A stretch of DNA of 64,000 nucleotides from Pseudomonas guariconensis (GTDB taxonomy: Bacteria > Pseudomonadota > Gammaproteobacteria > Pseudomonadales > Pseudomonadaceae). The first letter of the stretch is position 1. Each line of letters starts with the position of its first letter. Positions 24,042 to 33,052 of this stretch are shown here, piece by piece. The stretch lies in contig NZ_FMYX01000016.1 of the NCBI RefSeq assembly GCF_900102675.1, forward strand, positions 44,153 through 108,152, given 5' to 3'. Made by a program: the position numbers and the translations under genes. The notes under the pieces were generated by a model. That model made no database searches, had not been told where the DNA came from, and worked only from the letters and a program-made list of their open reading frames with translations.

Positions 24042-24866
24042 TCAGAGTGGGCGCAGCAACCCGAAGCGTTTGCGCAGCACCTTGTCCAGCAACCGCCGGG
24101 GCAGCAGCCGGGCCAGCAGCGGCAGGGCCGTGCTGCCATTGCCCAGGCGTACCATGGCAGGCGTCGGGCGCTTACGGGTCGCTGCCAACAGCCCTTGGGC
24201 GAACACCGCGGCTGGCGTGGGTTTGTCCTGGGAAGCTCGGGCCCGCGCCTGGATGTAATCGCGCAACGGCCACCACGGCGAATCCGCCGCCAGCACCCCT
24301 TCGGCTTCACGTTGAGCGTTGTCGGCGAACTGCGAGGCGATGGCTCCGGGCTGCACTTCCATCACGCGAATGCCGAACGGCGCGAGCTCCAGGCGCAGGG
24401 CATCGCTCAGGGCATTCACGGCCGCCTTGGAGGCGCAGTAGGCGCCAGCGAACGGGGTGACCAGTACACCCGACACGCTGCCGATGTTCACCACCAGGCC
24501 CCGGTTGCGACGCAGCAGCGGGAACAGCGCGCGGGTGACCCCGACCACGGCAAAGACATTGGTCTCGAACTGCTGGCGCATGGCCTCGACGCCACCGTCG
24601 AGCAGGGGCCCCATGGCGCCGTAGCCGGCGTTGTTGATGAGGATGTCCAGACCACCATGGCGGTCCTGCAGCTCGTCGGCCAGACGCGCCAGGTCATCGG
24701 GGTGAGTGACATCCAACTGCCGCGCCGCAAAGCCTGCGGCGGCCAGTCGTTCGACATCCTCGGGCTTGCGGGCGGTGGCCCACACGTGGTGGCCGGCATC
24801 GCGGAAGGCGTCGGCCAGGGCGCGGCCGATGCCGCTGGAACAACCGGTGATCAGGACGGTGGGCAT
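24042..24866 (-). CDS. Short-chain dehydrogenase/reductase (SDR)
   Basis: 274 residues. It has TGCSSGIGRALADAF (the classical SDR cofactor glycine motif), NNAG at about 90, the catalytic serine in NIGSVSGVL, and YCASKAAVNAL, the Y-x3-K pair. This is the classical SDR layout, NAD(P)-dependent oxidoreduction of an unknown substrate. The C-terminal tail of about 40 residues is basic and hydrophobic (LPLLARLLPRRLLDKVLRKRFG) and may contact the membrane. It is probably transcribed alone. Confidence 0.88.
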   Translation of the reverse strand: MPTVLITGCSSGIGRALADAFRDAGHHVWATARKPEDVERLAAAGFAARQLDVTHPDDLARLADELQDRHGGLDILINNAGYGAMGPLLDGGVEAMRQQFETNVFAVVGVTRALFPLLRRNRGLVVNIGSVSGVLVTPFAGAYCASKAAVNALSDALRLELAPFGIRVMEVQPGAIASQFADNAQREAEGVLAADSPWWPLRDYIQARARASQDKPTPAAVFAQGLLAATRKRPTPAMVRLGNGSTALPLLARLLPRRLLDKVLRKRFGLLRPL

Positions 24867-24956
24867 GGGTTCAGGCCTGTTGGCAGAGGGGATGGGTATG
24901 AACTTGTGTCGGCTCCCTCGCGGGTTACTCGCGAACGGCTCGACACCGGCAACACA

Positions 24957-25421
24957 TTAGTTGGCGAATGTACCTTGCAGATGTTCGGCACGAAATTCCA
25001 ATGTCTGCGGCCGGTACCCACTGCGCAGCGGCGGCAGGGGCAGGCAGTCGGTCCATTCGGCGCCCGGTTGCAGCTCGCCGGGGCCTCGGTAGCGCGGGGC
25101 GTTGTAGGTGTTCTCGGCCAGGTTGACGGTGTCACCTGGGGCATAGGCGGCGACGCGCCAGCGCAGTTCGGTGAGGGGCACTGAATTGCCGTTCTTCATG
25201 TGCACCTGCAAGGTGCGATCGGCAGGGCACTTGTCGGGGGCGTAGCTCAGGCGCAGGTCCAGGCGCGCCAGCTGCGAGGCTTCGCGACTGTCCTGCCACA
25301 CCACCCCGAGTGCCACCAACCCGAGGCCGAACACCGCCGCCAGGGAAATCGGCAAGGCCTTGGCCGGGTAGCGCAGCAGCAGAACCAGCCAGGTGAGGAT
25401 GAGCAGGGCGCCAATGAGCAT
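24957..25421 (-). CDS. Conserved membrane-anchored protein of unknown function
   Basis: About 154 residues from the ATG at 25421; an upstream in-frame ATG falls in repeat DNA and is less likely. Two hydrophobic N-terminal segments (LIGALLILTWLVLLL and LPISLAAVFGLGLVALGVVW) precede a beta-rich domain with LRLSYAPDKCPADRTLQVHMKNG and ELRWRVAAY. The domain probably faces the periplasm and carries two cysteines that could pair. I do not recognise a function. It follows the alginate operon terminator on the same strand, so it probably has its own promoter. Confidence 0.65.
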   Translation of the reverse strand: MLIGALLILTWLVLLLRYPAKALPISLAAVFGLGLVALGVVWQDSREASQLARLDLRLSYAPDKCPADRTLQVHMKNGNSVPLTELRWRVAAYAPGDTVNLAENTYNAPRYRGPGELQPGAEWTDCLPLPPLRSGYRPQTLEFRAEHLQGTFAN

Positions 25422-25493
25422 GTCGTCCAAATTCCGTTTCGAGGATTTGGGTATCTTGGAGTTGCGAGCTTCAAGCTTCAAGCGGCAAGCCAC

Positions 25494-25555
25494 AAGAAAA
25501 AAGCAGGGCGGTGGTGAATCCGAATGGTCGGTTCACGCCGCCCTGCTTTTTTCTT
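25494..25555 (-). terminator. Strong terminator at the end of the alginate operon
   Basis: A perfect 17-bp inverted repeat (AAGAAAAAAGCAGGGCG against its complement) with T-runs on both strands, so it can work in either direction. It lies about 30 bp after the algA stop. The outer flanks (gcttcaagcggcaag and ttgccgct) extend the palindrome and resemble the hairpin at 12022. Confidence 0.9.
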
Positions 25556-25582
25556 GCAGTTTGCCGCTAGCGGCTAGCCGCT

Positions 25583-27037
25583 CTACTGCGCAATGGTCTT
25601 GATCGAGATGCCGCGTTCCACTGGCGTCGAGGTGCGGCCATAGACATCTTCGAAGCGCTCGATGTCATCTTCGCCCAGGTAGCTGCCGGACTGTACTTCG
25701 ATGATCTCCAACGGGATCTTGCCTGGGTTGCGCAGGCGGTGGACCGAGGCGATGGGGATGTAGGTCGACTGATTCTCGGTGAGCAAGAACACGTTCTCGT
25801 CGCAGGTCACCTCGGCGGTGCCGGACACCACGATCCAGTGTTCGGCGCGGTGGTGGTGCATCTGCAGCGACAGGCTCGCGCCCGGCTTGACGGTGATGTG
25901 CTTGACCTGGAAGCGTCCGCCCATGTCCACCGAATCGTACGAGCCCCACGGGCGGTATACCTCCAGGTGGTTCTGGGTCTCGCTGCGGCCTTGCTGGTCA
26001 AGGGTGTTGACCAGTTGCTTGACGCCTTGGACCTTGTCTTTGTGGGCGATCATCATGGCGTCCTTGGTCTCGACCACCACGATGTTCTCCAGGCCGATCA
26101 CCGAGACCAGCTTGCCGTTGCCGTGGATCATGCAGTTGTGGCTGTCTTGCACCACCACGTCGCCCTTGGTGACGTTGCCGTTGTCGTCTTTCTCGTGCAC
26201 TTCCCACAGCGACGACCAACAACCCACGTCGCTCCAGCCGGCCGACAGCGGTACCACGCAGGCACGCTGGGTCTTTTCCATCACCGCGTAGTCGATGGAG
26301 TTGTCCGGGCAGCAGGCGAAGGTCGCAGCGTCGATGCTCAGCACGTCGCTTTGTTCGTCGCTGCGCTCCAGGGCCAGAAGGCAGGTGTCGTAGATGTCCG
26401 GGTCGTGCTTTTTCAGCTCTTCGAGGAAGCGGCTGGCGCGGAACAGGAACATGCCGCTGTTCCAGAAGTAACCGCCGGCGCGGACGAACTCGTTGGCGCG
26501 CTTCTCGTCGGGTTTTTCGACGAACTGCGCCACGCGCGCCACGCCTTCGGGCAGCAGGGCATCCTGGCTGGAGCGGATATAGCCATAGCCGGTTTCAGGC
26601 TTGGTCGCTGGCACACCGAACAGCACCATCTCGCCGCGCTCGGCGGCCACGGTGGCCAAGGCCAGGGCGCGTTGCAGGGCCTTCTGGTCCTCGATCACAT
26701 GGTCGGCCGGCAGCACCAGCATCAGCTCGTCGCGGCCTTCGTTGACCAGCTTCATCGCGGTGATGGCCACCGCAGGCGCGGTGTTGCGACCGAAGGGCTC
26801 CATGAGGATGCCCTGGGTCTGCAAGTTGAGTGCGGCCAGTTGCTCCTGGACGATGAACTTGTGGTCCTTGTTGCAGACCACGATCGGGCTGTCCATGCCT
26901 TCGAACACCAGGCGCTCCAGGGTTTGCTGGAACAGGGTGTGCTCACCGGTCAGGGCCAGGAACTGCTTGGGGAACTGCTTGCGCGACAGAGGCCACAGAC
27001 GCGAACCGCTACCACCAGAAAGAATTACCGGAATCAT
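25583..27037 (-). CDS. algA: Mannose-1-phosphate guanylyltransferase / mannose-6-phosphate isomerase
   Basis: 484 residues. The N-terminal nucleotidyltransferase starts MIPVILSGGSGSRLWPLSRK and has VEKPD at about 175. The C-terminal type II phosphomannose isomerase cupin has KPGASLSLQMHHHRAEHWIVVSGTA. It performs two steps: fructose-6-phosphate to mannose-6-phosphate, and mannose-1-phosphate plus GTP to GDP-mannose. AlgC, encoded elsewhere, does the step between. GGAGA precedes the ATG. Last gene of the alginate operon, 33 bp after algF. Confidence 0.97.
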   Translation of the reverse strand: MIPVILSGGSGSRLWPLSRKQFPKQFLALTGEHTLFQQTLERLVFEGMDSPIVVCNKDHKFIVQEQLAALNLQTQGILMEPFGRNTAPAVAITAMKLVNEGRDELMLVLPADHVIEDQKALQRALALATVAAERGEMVLFGVPATKPETGYGYIRSSQDALLPEGVARVAQFVEKPDEKRANEFVRAGGYFWNSGMFLFRASRFLEELKKHDPDIYDTCLLALERSDEQSDVLSIDAATFACCPDNSIDYAVMEKTQRACVVPLSAGWSDVGCWSSLWEVHEKDDNGNVTKGDVVVQDSHNCMIHGNGKLVSVIGLENIVVVETKDAMMIAHKDKVQGVKQLVNTLDQQGRSETQNHLEVYRPWGSYDSVDMGGRFQVKHITVKPGASLSLQMHHHRAEHWIVVSGTAEVTCDENVFLLTENQSTYIPIASVHRLRNPGKIPLEIIEVQSGSYLGEDDIERFEDVYGRTSTPVERGISIKTIAQ

Positions 27038-27070
27038 GATGTTTCTCCAAAAGGTCGATAGGGGTTTGAA

Positions 27071-27718
27071 TCAGTTGCTGGCAACGGGACGGGTGACCCA
27101 GACCGGCGACAGGTTGCTGCCGGAACCTGTGACATAGAGCACCGCGGCTTCACCACGCTCGAGGGCGACCGGCTTGAGGTCGCTGACTTTCTTGTCGCCT
27201 TCGTAGAGGGCCAGGCTGACCTTGACCGGGTTGATCTCGCGCTCGCCACGGCCTTTGGCGGCCACAGGCTTGACCACTTCGGTCTTGCCGTCGGCAGTCT
27301 TGAGGGTCAGCGACTGGTCGCTCAGGTTCTGCACGCGCACCAGGGCTTTCTGCTTGTTCTTGAACGGTGGTTCTTCGATCAGTTGCGGGCTGCCGCCAGC
27401 GTTGTTGACCAAGGTGTAGTACTTGTCCGCGGCCAGTTTGACCGGGACGCTCTTGCCGCCGACCTGGGCGGTGTAGTCACCTCCGGGCAGGAAGCTGAAG
27501 TCGCTGCTGGCCTGGGCGCCGACCGGCTTGATCTGGGTGTTGCCCACCGACGCCGCGGCAGGGCTGGAGGAGGCGTTGTACAGGCGCACGAAGGTCGAGC
27601 CTTTTGGCGCGCTCGGGCCATAGAGCGCCGCATCGGCGCCGGCCAGGGCCTGCAGCGAGAGCAGGGACAGGCCCGCAGCGAGGGTGAAGGCTTTAGCGAA
27701 GGAAGGTTTGTTGGTCAT
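27071..27718 (-). CDS. algF: Alginate O-acetylation protein AlgF
   Basis: 215 residues with a signal peptide cleaved near ALAGA-DA (about residue 28). The mature part is beta-rich: ALYGPSAPKGSTFVRLYNAS, PGGDYTAQVGGKSVPVKL and EIEEPPF-like segments. It is a periplasmic protein needed with AlgI and AlgJ for O-acetylation of mannuronate residues. The exact task (acetyl carrier or scaffold) is uncertain. AGAGGA precedes the ATG. It is 13 bp from algJ. Confidence 0.95.
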   Translation of the reverse strand: MTNKPSFAKAFTLAAGLSLLSLQALAGADAALYGPSAPKGSTFVRLYNASSSPAAASVGNTQIKPVGAQASSDFSFLPGGDYTAQVGGKSVPVKLAADKYYTLVNNAGGSPQLIEEPPFKNKQKALVRVQNLSDQSLTLKTADGKTEVVKPVAAKGRGEREINPVKVSLALYEGDKKVSDLKPVALERGEAAVLYVTGSGSNLSPVWVTRPVASN

Positions 27719-27731
27719 GTTGATGTCCTCT

Positions 27732-28889
27732 TCAGTGAACCGTCCGATTGGACGACAGGGCCAGGTTTTCTTCGGTCTTGCGGGTGTTCTTCAGCTGGGC
27801 GATCCAGGTCGGATCGAAGGCGCTGAGGTCGTTCTTCATTGGCAGATAACGTTCGGGGAATTCCCACACCACCACTTGCGGGGGAGCGTCCTTGAAGGCG
27901 TCGCTCTGCAGGTACTTGAGCATTGGCAGCAGGGGGCCATGGCCGTCTTCGGCGTAGTTGGCCACGTCGCTGCGCAAGGCTTGCTGCAGGGCGCCGAGGA
28001 AGTTCCAGTGCGGGTTGGCGCTGTAGCTGGTACCGACCAGCGCCACCGGGATCTGGGTTTCGGCGAACAGCGCGTCGCCTGCTTCACCTTCGGCCTCGAC
28101 CGGACGGGTGCTGCGTTGCTGCAGGTTGTCCGGTGAGGGCAACAGGTTGCTGAACAGTGGGTCCAGCGGCAGGAAGTTGGTCAGGTCGCCCTTGTAGGGG
28201 CTGGTGGCGCCGGCTTCGGTGATGAACGCCTGCGGGTCGCCATTGAGCAGGCTCTGGCGCGACACCGCCTCGGCCAGGGCCTGGGCCGCGACCTCGGCAC
28301 CCATGGGCGTCCAGTGGGTGTCGGTGCGCAGGAACACCTGGCCACGGGCCTTGGCCTGCTCCAGGGGCGCGAGCAGATCCGGAGCGAAGACACCGGCCTG
28401 GCGGGCCTGGGCGTGGAACTGGTTGTACAGGTTCTCGTGCAGGCTGGCCGGTTGGTCCTTGCCCAGGTACTCGGAATAGATCCGCGCCTTGGCCGGGACG
28501 ATCGCCAGCACCAGCTGCGTGCCCTGGCGCTGCAGGGTGTCGCGCACGCCGCGGATCAGCGCCAGGTTCTCCTGCATCAGCTGCTCGGCGCCGGCAGTGG
28601 GCTTGAACTCTTCATCGCTGAACAGCCACTGCTCGCGGCCCAGCACGACGCCCGGGCGGCCTTCGTTGAACAGCTTGTAGTCCAGCGCCGCCCACAGGTT
28701 GGTGCCGATGCGTTTGATCGGGAACTGCTCGTCGTAGTGGGTCTCGGCGGCCTTGGCCAGCTTGCCGTTGAGCAGGGTCATCTGCTCGGTGCGGTTGAAG
28801 CTTTCAAGGCCGCCCACCGACCAGGCGCCAAGCCCGGTCAGCAGGCCCAGGAACGACAGGGAATAGGTGATGCGTAGTGTCCGGTTCAT
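27732..28889 (-). CDS. algJ: Alginate O-acetyltransferase AlgJ
   Basis: 385 residues from the ATG at 28889; the frame is open upstream but this start follows algI by 10 bp. An N-terminal anchor (YSLSFLGLLTGLGAWSVGG) precedes an SGNH/AlgX-type domain with RTDTHWTPMGAE (the catalytic Asp-x-His) and VGTSYSANPHWNF (the catalytic Ser region). It is a membrane-anchored periplasmic acetylesterase-like protein that takes part in acetyl transfer after AlgI. Confidence 0.95.
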   Translation of the reverse strand: MNRTLRITYSLSFLGLLTGLGAWSVGGLESFNRTEQMTLLNGKLAKAAETHYDEQFPIKRIGTNLWAALDYKLFNEGRPGVVLGREQWLFSDEEFKPTAGAEQLMQENLALIRGVRDTLQRQGTQLVLAIVPAKARIYSEYLGKDQPASLHENLYNQFHAQARQAGVFAPDLLAPLEQAKARGQVFLRTDTHWTPMGAEVAAQALAEAVSRQSLLNGDPQAFITEAGATSPYKGDLTNFLPLDPLFSNLLPSPDNLQQRSTRPVEAEGEAGDALFAETQIPVALVGTSYSANPHWNFLGALQQALRSDVANYAEDGHGPLLPMLKYLQSDAFKDAPPQVVVWEFPERYLPMKNDLSAFDPTWIAQLKNTRKTEENLALSSNRTVH

Positions 28890-28899
28890 GGTCCTGTCC

Positions 28900-30357
28900 T
28901 CAGAACTGGAAGTAGAGGAACGGCGAGTAGCTCTGCGCCGAGAGCTTGAGCACCGAGGCAACGAACAGCAGCAGGACCAGGGCGCGGGTCATGACGCGGG
29001 TCCAGTCCAGGCCCACGGAGCCGTCGGCGTTGATCTGCACCGGGGTGGCCTTGGGCGTGGGCTTGGCGTTGCGGTAGAAGTCGCGCAGGCCGAACACCGC
29101 CAAGGTGACGTAGGCGACCACCAAGGTCGCGACCTGCAGGCCGGTGAGCTGGGCGCGGTTGAGTTCCGACAACTGCCACTCACCGAAGCTGAACATGGCG
29201 CCGTACATGCGGCCGGCCACGTGCAGGTTCTCGGCGCGGAAGATCACCCAGCCAACCACCACCAGCAGGAAGGTGAACGCCCACTTGATCGGGTTGAAGC
29301 GCTGCGGGTTGGTGTCGATGCCCAGGGCGCGCTCGATGGCCAGCCAGGTGCCATGCCAGGCGCCCCAGATGATGTAGGTGAAGTTGGCGCCGTGCCAAAG
29401 CCCGCCCAGCAGCATGGTCAGGAACAGGTTGCGGTAGGTGTTGAAGGTGCCTTTGCGGTTGCCACCCAGGGTGATGTAGAGGTAATCACGCAGCCAGGTC
29501 GACAAGCTGATGTGCCAGCGCCGCCAGAACTCGGTGATCGACTGGCTGATGTACGGCTGCTTGAAGTTCTCCATGAAGCGAAAGCCCATCATCAAGCCCA
29601 GGCCGATGGCCATGTCGCTGTAGCCGGAGAAATCGAAGTACAGCTGCGCGGTGTAGGCCAGTGCGCCCAGCCAGGCATCGCCCGTGGTCGGGTTCTGCAG
29701 GGCGAAGCAGTGGTCGGCGACCACCGCCAGGGTATCGGCGATGAACACTTTCTTGATGAAGCCCTGCATGAAGCGGGTGCAGCCTTCGGAGAACTTGTCC
29801 AGGGTGTGGGTGCGGTTGTTGAACTGGTCGACCAGGTCCTTGAAACGCAGCACGGGGCCGGCGATCAGGTGCGGGAAGATCGCCACGAATGCCGCGAAGT
29901 CGATCAGGTTGCGCGTGGCCGGGGTGTCGCCGCGGTACACGTCGATGATGTAGCTGATCGACTCGAAGATGTAGAACGAGATACCGATCGGCAACAGCAC
30001 ATGGGTGAGGATGAACGGTTCCAGGCCGAACGACGTGATGATCGCGTTGAGGCTCTCGACGCCGAAGTTGGCGTACTTGAAGTAGCCCAGAATCGCCAGG
30101 TCGACTGCCACACCCAGCAGCAGCCAGCGTTGGGCTGGCTTGGTACGCACGCCCGCGGCGCCGACTTTGAGGCCGATCCAGTAGTTCCACAGGGTGACAC
30201 CGGCGAACAGTGCCAGGAAGTCCACCCGCCACCAGGCATAGAAGATGTAACTGGCGATCAACAGCAGCAGGTTGCGATAGCGTTGCCCGCTCAAGTAATA
30301 CAGGCCGAGGAAGATCGGCAAGAACAGGAACAGGAACACGTTGGACGAGAAGACCAT
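28900..30357 (-). CDS. algI: Alginate O-acetylation protein AlgI (MBOAT)
   Basis: 485 residues from the ATG at 30357, which has AAGGAGAA upstream. It starts MVFSSNVFLFLFLPIFLGLYYL and has about eleven hydrophobic segments. The MBOAT signature is GLWHGANFTYIIWGAWHG, with the conserved catalytic histidine. It moves acetyl groups from a cytoplasmic donor across the inner membrane to AlgJ/AlgX. A 122-bp gap with hairpins separates it from algL, the largest gap inside the operon. Confidence 0.97.
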   Translation of the reverse strand: MVFSSNVFLFLFLPIFLGLYYLSGQRYRNLLLLIASYIFYAWWRVDFLALFAGVTLWNYWIGLKVGAAGVRTKPAQRWLLLGVAVDLAILGYFKYANFGVESLNAIITSFGLEPFILTHVLLPIGISFYIFESISYIIDVYRGDTPATRNLIDFAAFVAIFPHLIAGPVLRFKDLVDQFNNRTHTLDKFSEGCTRFMQGFIKKVFIADTLAVVADHCFALQNPTTGDAWLGALAYTAQLYFDFSGYSDMAIGLGLMMGFRFMENFKQPYISQSITEFWRRWHISLSTWLRDYLYITLGGNRKGTFNTYRNLFLTMLLGGLWHGANFTYIIWGAWHGTWLAIERALGIDTNPQRFNPIKWAFTFLLVVVGWVIFRAENLHVAGRMYGAMFSFGEWQLSELNRAQLTGLQVATLVVAYVTLAVFGLRDFYRNAKPTPKATPVQINADGSVGLDWTRVMTRALVLLLFVASVLKLSAQSYSPFLYFQF

Positions 30358-30387
30358 CCCGGTTCTCCTTTTTTGTTCACAGCATCC

Positions 30388-30472
30388 GGGGCACAGCGCC
30401 CCCCAAACCCCCCACTCGAAAGTGGGAGATACCAAGGCCCTGTGGGAGCGGGTTCACCCGCTTCCCACAGGG
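30388..30472 (-). repeat. REP palindrome and smaller hairpins between algL and algI
   Basis: The REP at 30438-30472 is a near-perfect palindrome with arms CCCTGTGGGAGCGGG and its complement. Two smaller stems precede it towards algI: GGGGC-ACA-GCCCC-type at about 30389-30402 and CCCACT-CGAA-AGTGGG at 30411-30426. They lie within the operon, after algL and before algI in the direction of transcription, and may slow polymerase or protect upstream mRNA from 3' decay. Confidence 0.85.
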
Positions 30473-30479
30473 TGTCGTG

Positions 30480-31586
30480 TCACTTCTTGCTCTCTGCGCT
30501 CGGGTCGTAGACCCGGGTCAGGTCTCCGCCTAAGCGGAAACTGTTGAACGGCTGCATGCCGCGCTTGCGCTGGAGGGTGTCGCCACTGCACGCATAGAGG
30601 CTGCAGTAGGGCTCCATCCACGAATACTTGCTGTCGATCTTCAGGTCGTGCATGTCCTGTTTCTCGCCGTTGCGGGTCTTGAACGCGCTCGGATCCTTCG
30701 ACCCGCTGAGCACTCGTTGCGCCAAGCGCTGCAAGGCGTTGTTGTTCTCGCCACGCACGTCCACGCCGTTGACCTGGGCAAAGCTTGCGATCATCGCCAG
30801 CGGCGGCAGGGCGTAGTTGTGGTAGGCCAGGGCTCGCTGCTTGCGCTTGAGCTCGTTGGGTAAAAAGCCCTGTTCGTCCACCTGGTTGGCGCCGACCTTG
30901 TATTCCTTCACCGCCCAGTCGAACAGGTCGCGCCGGTCGGTGGCCACGGCGGTGGCCATCACCGACCAGGCCGCCCAGTAGCTGTGGTTGTTGATCTTCT
31001 CCAGCGGCAGGTCGCTCCAGTCGCGCACGGTCTGTTCGGCCAGGCGCGCCAGCCATTTCTCGATCAGCTCGGCCTCGGCCTGGTGCGCGGCCAACGGCTG
31101 GGAGTTGGAGAACTTAAGGCGCAGCCACGAGCCGCTCATGCTGCCCAGCGCCCATTTGCGCATCGACTTGCCGGTGTGGTTGTAGTCGGTGGACGCCAGC
31201 GCATCGGCCCGCGCCCAGGTACCCAGCCAGGTCAGGGCGCAGTCGAGCTGGGCCGGGCGGCCATCGCGCATGTACTGGCCGACCATCTTGCTGACGCCAC
31301 GCTCGAGCGTGGTGATGTCCTCGGTGGACTGGCGGAAGGCCTTTTCGGACGCCTTGTTCAGGGTCGCACGGGCACCGTCGGAGCCTTCGTACTTGCTGCG
31401 AAACTGCAGGGGGCCGGTGTAGGGCTTGGGCGCCGGTTCGCAGCGGAAGTTGCCGTCGCCTTTCTTGAGCTTCTCGATGCCTGCGTAGTAGCCCTGTGGC
31501 GGCACCAGGCTGCCGGCCTGCGCGGCCGGGCCGAACAGGGCCAGGGCGAGCAGGGCAGGTGCGGTGATTGTGCGCAATGGGTTCAT
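30480..31586 (-). CDS. algL: Alginate lyase AlgL
   Basis: 368 residues from the ATG at 31586 with GAGGCG upstream. The signal peptide ends GPAAQAG near residue 25. The mature alpha/alpha barrel (PL5) has NNHSYWAAW around the catalytic region (Asn/His) and RKQRALAYHNYALPPL with another conserved His/Tyr set. It cleaves mannuronate linkages by beta-elimination and clears polymer that misroutes into the periplasm. It starts 7 bp after the algX stop. Confidence 0.96.
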   Translation of the reverse strand: MNPLRTITAPALLALALFGPAAQAGSLVPPQGYYAGIEKLKKGDGNFRCEPAPKPYTGPLQFRSKYEGSDGARATLNKASEKAFRQSTEDITTLERGVSKMVGQYMRDGRPAQLDCALTWLGTWARADALASTDYNHTGKSMRKWALGSMSGSWLRLKFSNSQPLAAHQAEAELIEKWLARLAEQTVRDWSDLPLEKINNHSYWAAWSVMATAVATDRRDLFDWAVKEYKVGANQVDEQGFLPNELKRKQRALAYHNYALPPLAMIASFAQVNGVDVRGENNNALQRLAQRVLSGSKDPSAFKTRNGEKQDMHDLKIDSKYSWMEPYCSLYACSGDTLQRKRGMQPFNSFRLGGDLTRVYDPSAESKK

Positions 31587-31593
31587 GGTCGCC

Positions 31594-33039
31594 TCACTGG
31601 CCGGCCTGCGCGGTGTTCTGCGCATGACCGGCGAAGTTGTTGCGTTTGCACAGCTTGGCCTCGACTTTCTGGGTGCCGGTTTCCGGCCCCTGGATCTCGA
31701 GGGCGAGCAGGTTCTGACTGGCCCAGTCCTCGTCTTCGCGCATCTGGAAGACGAAGCGGCCGTCGGTGTCGGAGGTTTCCGGCTTCTCGATCTTGATGTC
31801 CTCGTGGCGGCCGTTGAGGTACCAGAGGGTGGCCTGCAGGACCTTTACCGAGGTGTCCTCGAACTTGATGTCCAGCTGGTGATTGCGGTTGATCAGGTCT
31901 TTGATCACACCGCCCTTGCCGTTGACCATCAGCTCGTTCTTACCGGGCTTGAGGGTGGCGCTGGCGCTCATCTGGGCCGGACGGTCGTCACAGCCGTCGT
32001 CGAGCAAGGCGAGGATCTGGCGCCAGATGGTTTCCTGGTCCAGGCGGTACAGCGGCGAGAACTCCCAGATGAGGATCTTCGGTGGGTTCTTTTTGAACTC
32101 TTCACTGCCCAAGTACTGGATCATCGAACCTTCCAGGCCACCACCGGGGAAGGCGACGTTGAGCACGTCGGCACCGATGTACTGCTGCAAGAAGCCCGAG
32201 AAGTTGTAGTTCTTGCCGCTGTGGCTGGTGCCGACCAGGGTGATCTTGGCATTGCCTGAATCGCCGAACAGGTCGTCGCCATCGCTCGCACCGCCCTTGG
32301 GCTCGGTGGCGAACTGGTCCATGTACTGCACCGCATAGCTGGTGCCGCAAAGTTGCCCGGCGACGTTGTGCAGGGTACCGGTCTTGCCCATGCGGCCGGA
32401 CTTGTGGGTTTCGAATTCCTTGCGCGGGATGCCTTCGAAGGCTGGCATCTTGTGTACGGTGTCGGCCACGATCTTGGCCGCGCGCTCGGCGCCGTAGGGC
32501 GTCCAGTGCTGGTCACCGCGGAAGTAGAAGTCCTTGCCCTGGTCGGCGGCGGCCAATTGCTCGTTGGTCAGCGGCGACAGGTCGGGCACGTTGTAGCCCA
32601 TGCTGGCGAAGCGCTTGAGCATGGCCTGGTAGTTGCCCAGCGCCTTTTGATAATCGAAGGCGGCTTTCTCGGCGGGGTTGAGCATGTTGCGGTTCACCAG
32701 GCCACGGGTTGGCTGGTACACCAGCACCAGTTCCACGCCGCGTTTCTTGAACGCGTCATGTACCTGTTGCAGGCGTTTGTAGCCGGCCGGGGTGGTGTTG
32801 AATTCGGTGCGCAGGTCTTCGCGGGTACGGAACAGCCAGTCGCCTTTGGCCTGGACCAGAGTCGTGAAGTTCTGCTGGTAGCGGGTCACGTAACGGCTGG
32901 CGTCGTGGGCCTCTGGGCACAGCTGGCAGCAAGGCTCGGCGGTGAAGCTCGGGGCCTGCACCTCGGCGGCGCGCACGCCCTGGCTGATGGCCAGGAGGGC
33001 GGCGGACAAGCCGAGCAGTTTCATCAGATGCGGAGTCAT
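31594..33039 (-). CDS. algX: Alginate biosynthesis protein AlgX
   Basis: 481 residues with a signal peptide ending VRA-AE near residue 24. The SGNH-like acetyltransferase domain has RGDQHWTPYGAE (Asp-x-His) and VGTSHSGKNYNFSGF (Ser). A C-terminal carbohydrate-binding module of about 120 residues follows (SATLKPGKNELMVNGKGG). AlgX is periplasmic, performs the final O-acetylation and is part of the export complex with AlgK. The ATG at 33039 has GGAAG eight nt upstream. It is 13 bp after algG. Confidence 0.96.
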   Translation of the reverse strand: MTPHLMKLLGLSAALLAISQGVRAAEVQAPSFTAEPCCQLCPEAHDASRYVTRYQQNFTTLVQAKGDWLFRTREDLRTEFNTTPAGYKRLQQVHDAFKKRGVELVLVYQPTRGLVNRNMLNPAEKAAFDYQKALGNYQAMLKRFASMGYNVPDLSPLTNEQLAAADQGKDFYFRGDQHWTPYGAERAAKIVADTVHKMPAFEGIPRKEFETHKSGRMGKTGTLHNVAGQLCGTSYAVQYMDQFATEPKGGASDGDDLFGDSGNAKITLVGTSHSGKNYNFSGFLQQYIGADVLNVAFPGGGLEGSMIQYLGSEEFKKNPPKILIWEFSPLYRLDQETIWRQILALLDDGCDDRPAQMSASATLKPGKNELMVNGKGGVIKDLINRNHQLDIKFEDTSVKVLQATLWYLNGRHEDIKIEKPETSDTDGRFVFQMREDEDWASQNLLALEIQGPETGTQKVEAKLCKRNNFAGHAQNTAQAGQ

Positions 33040-33052
33040 GGTCTGGGCTTCC

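Noticed and set aside
28867..30510. Long plus-strand frame opposite algI
   Set aside because: Antisense to a clear MBOAT protein and without protein-like features.
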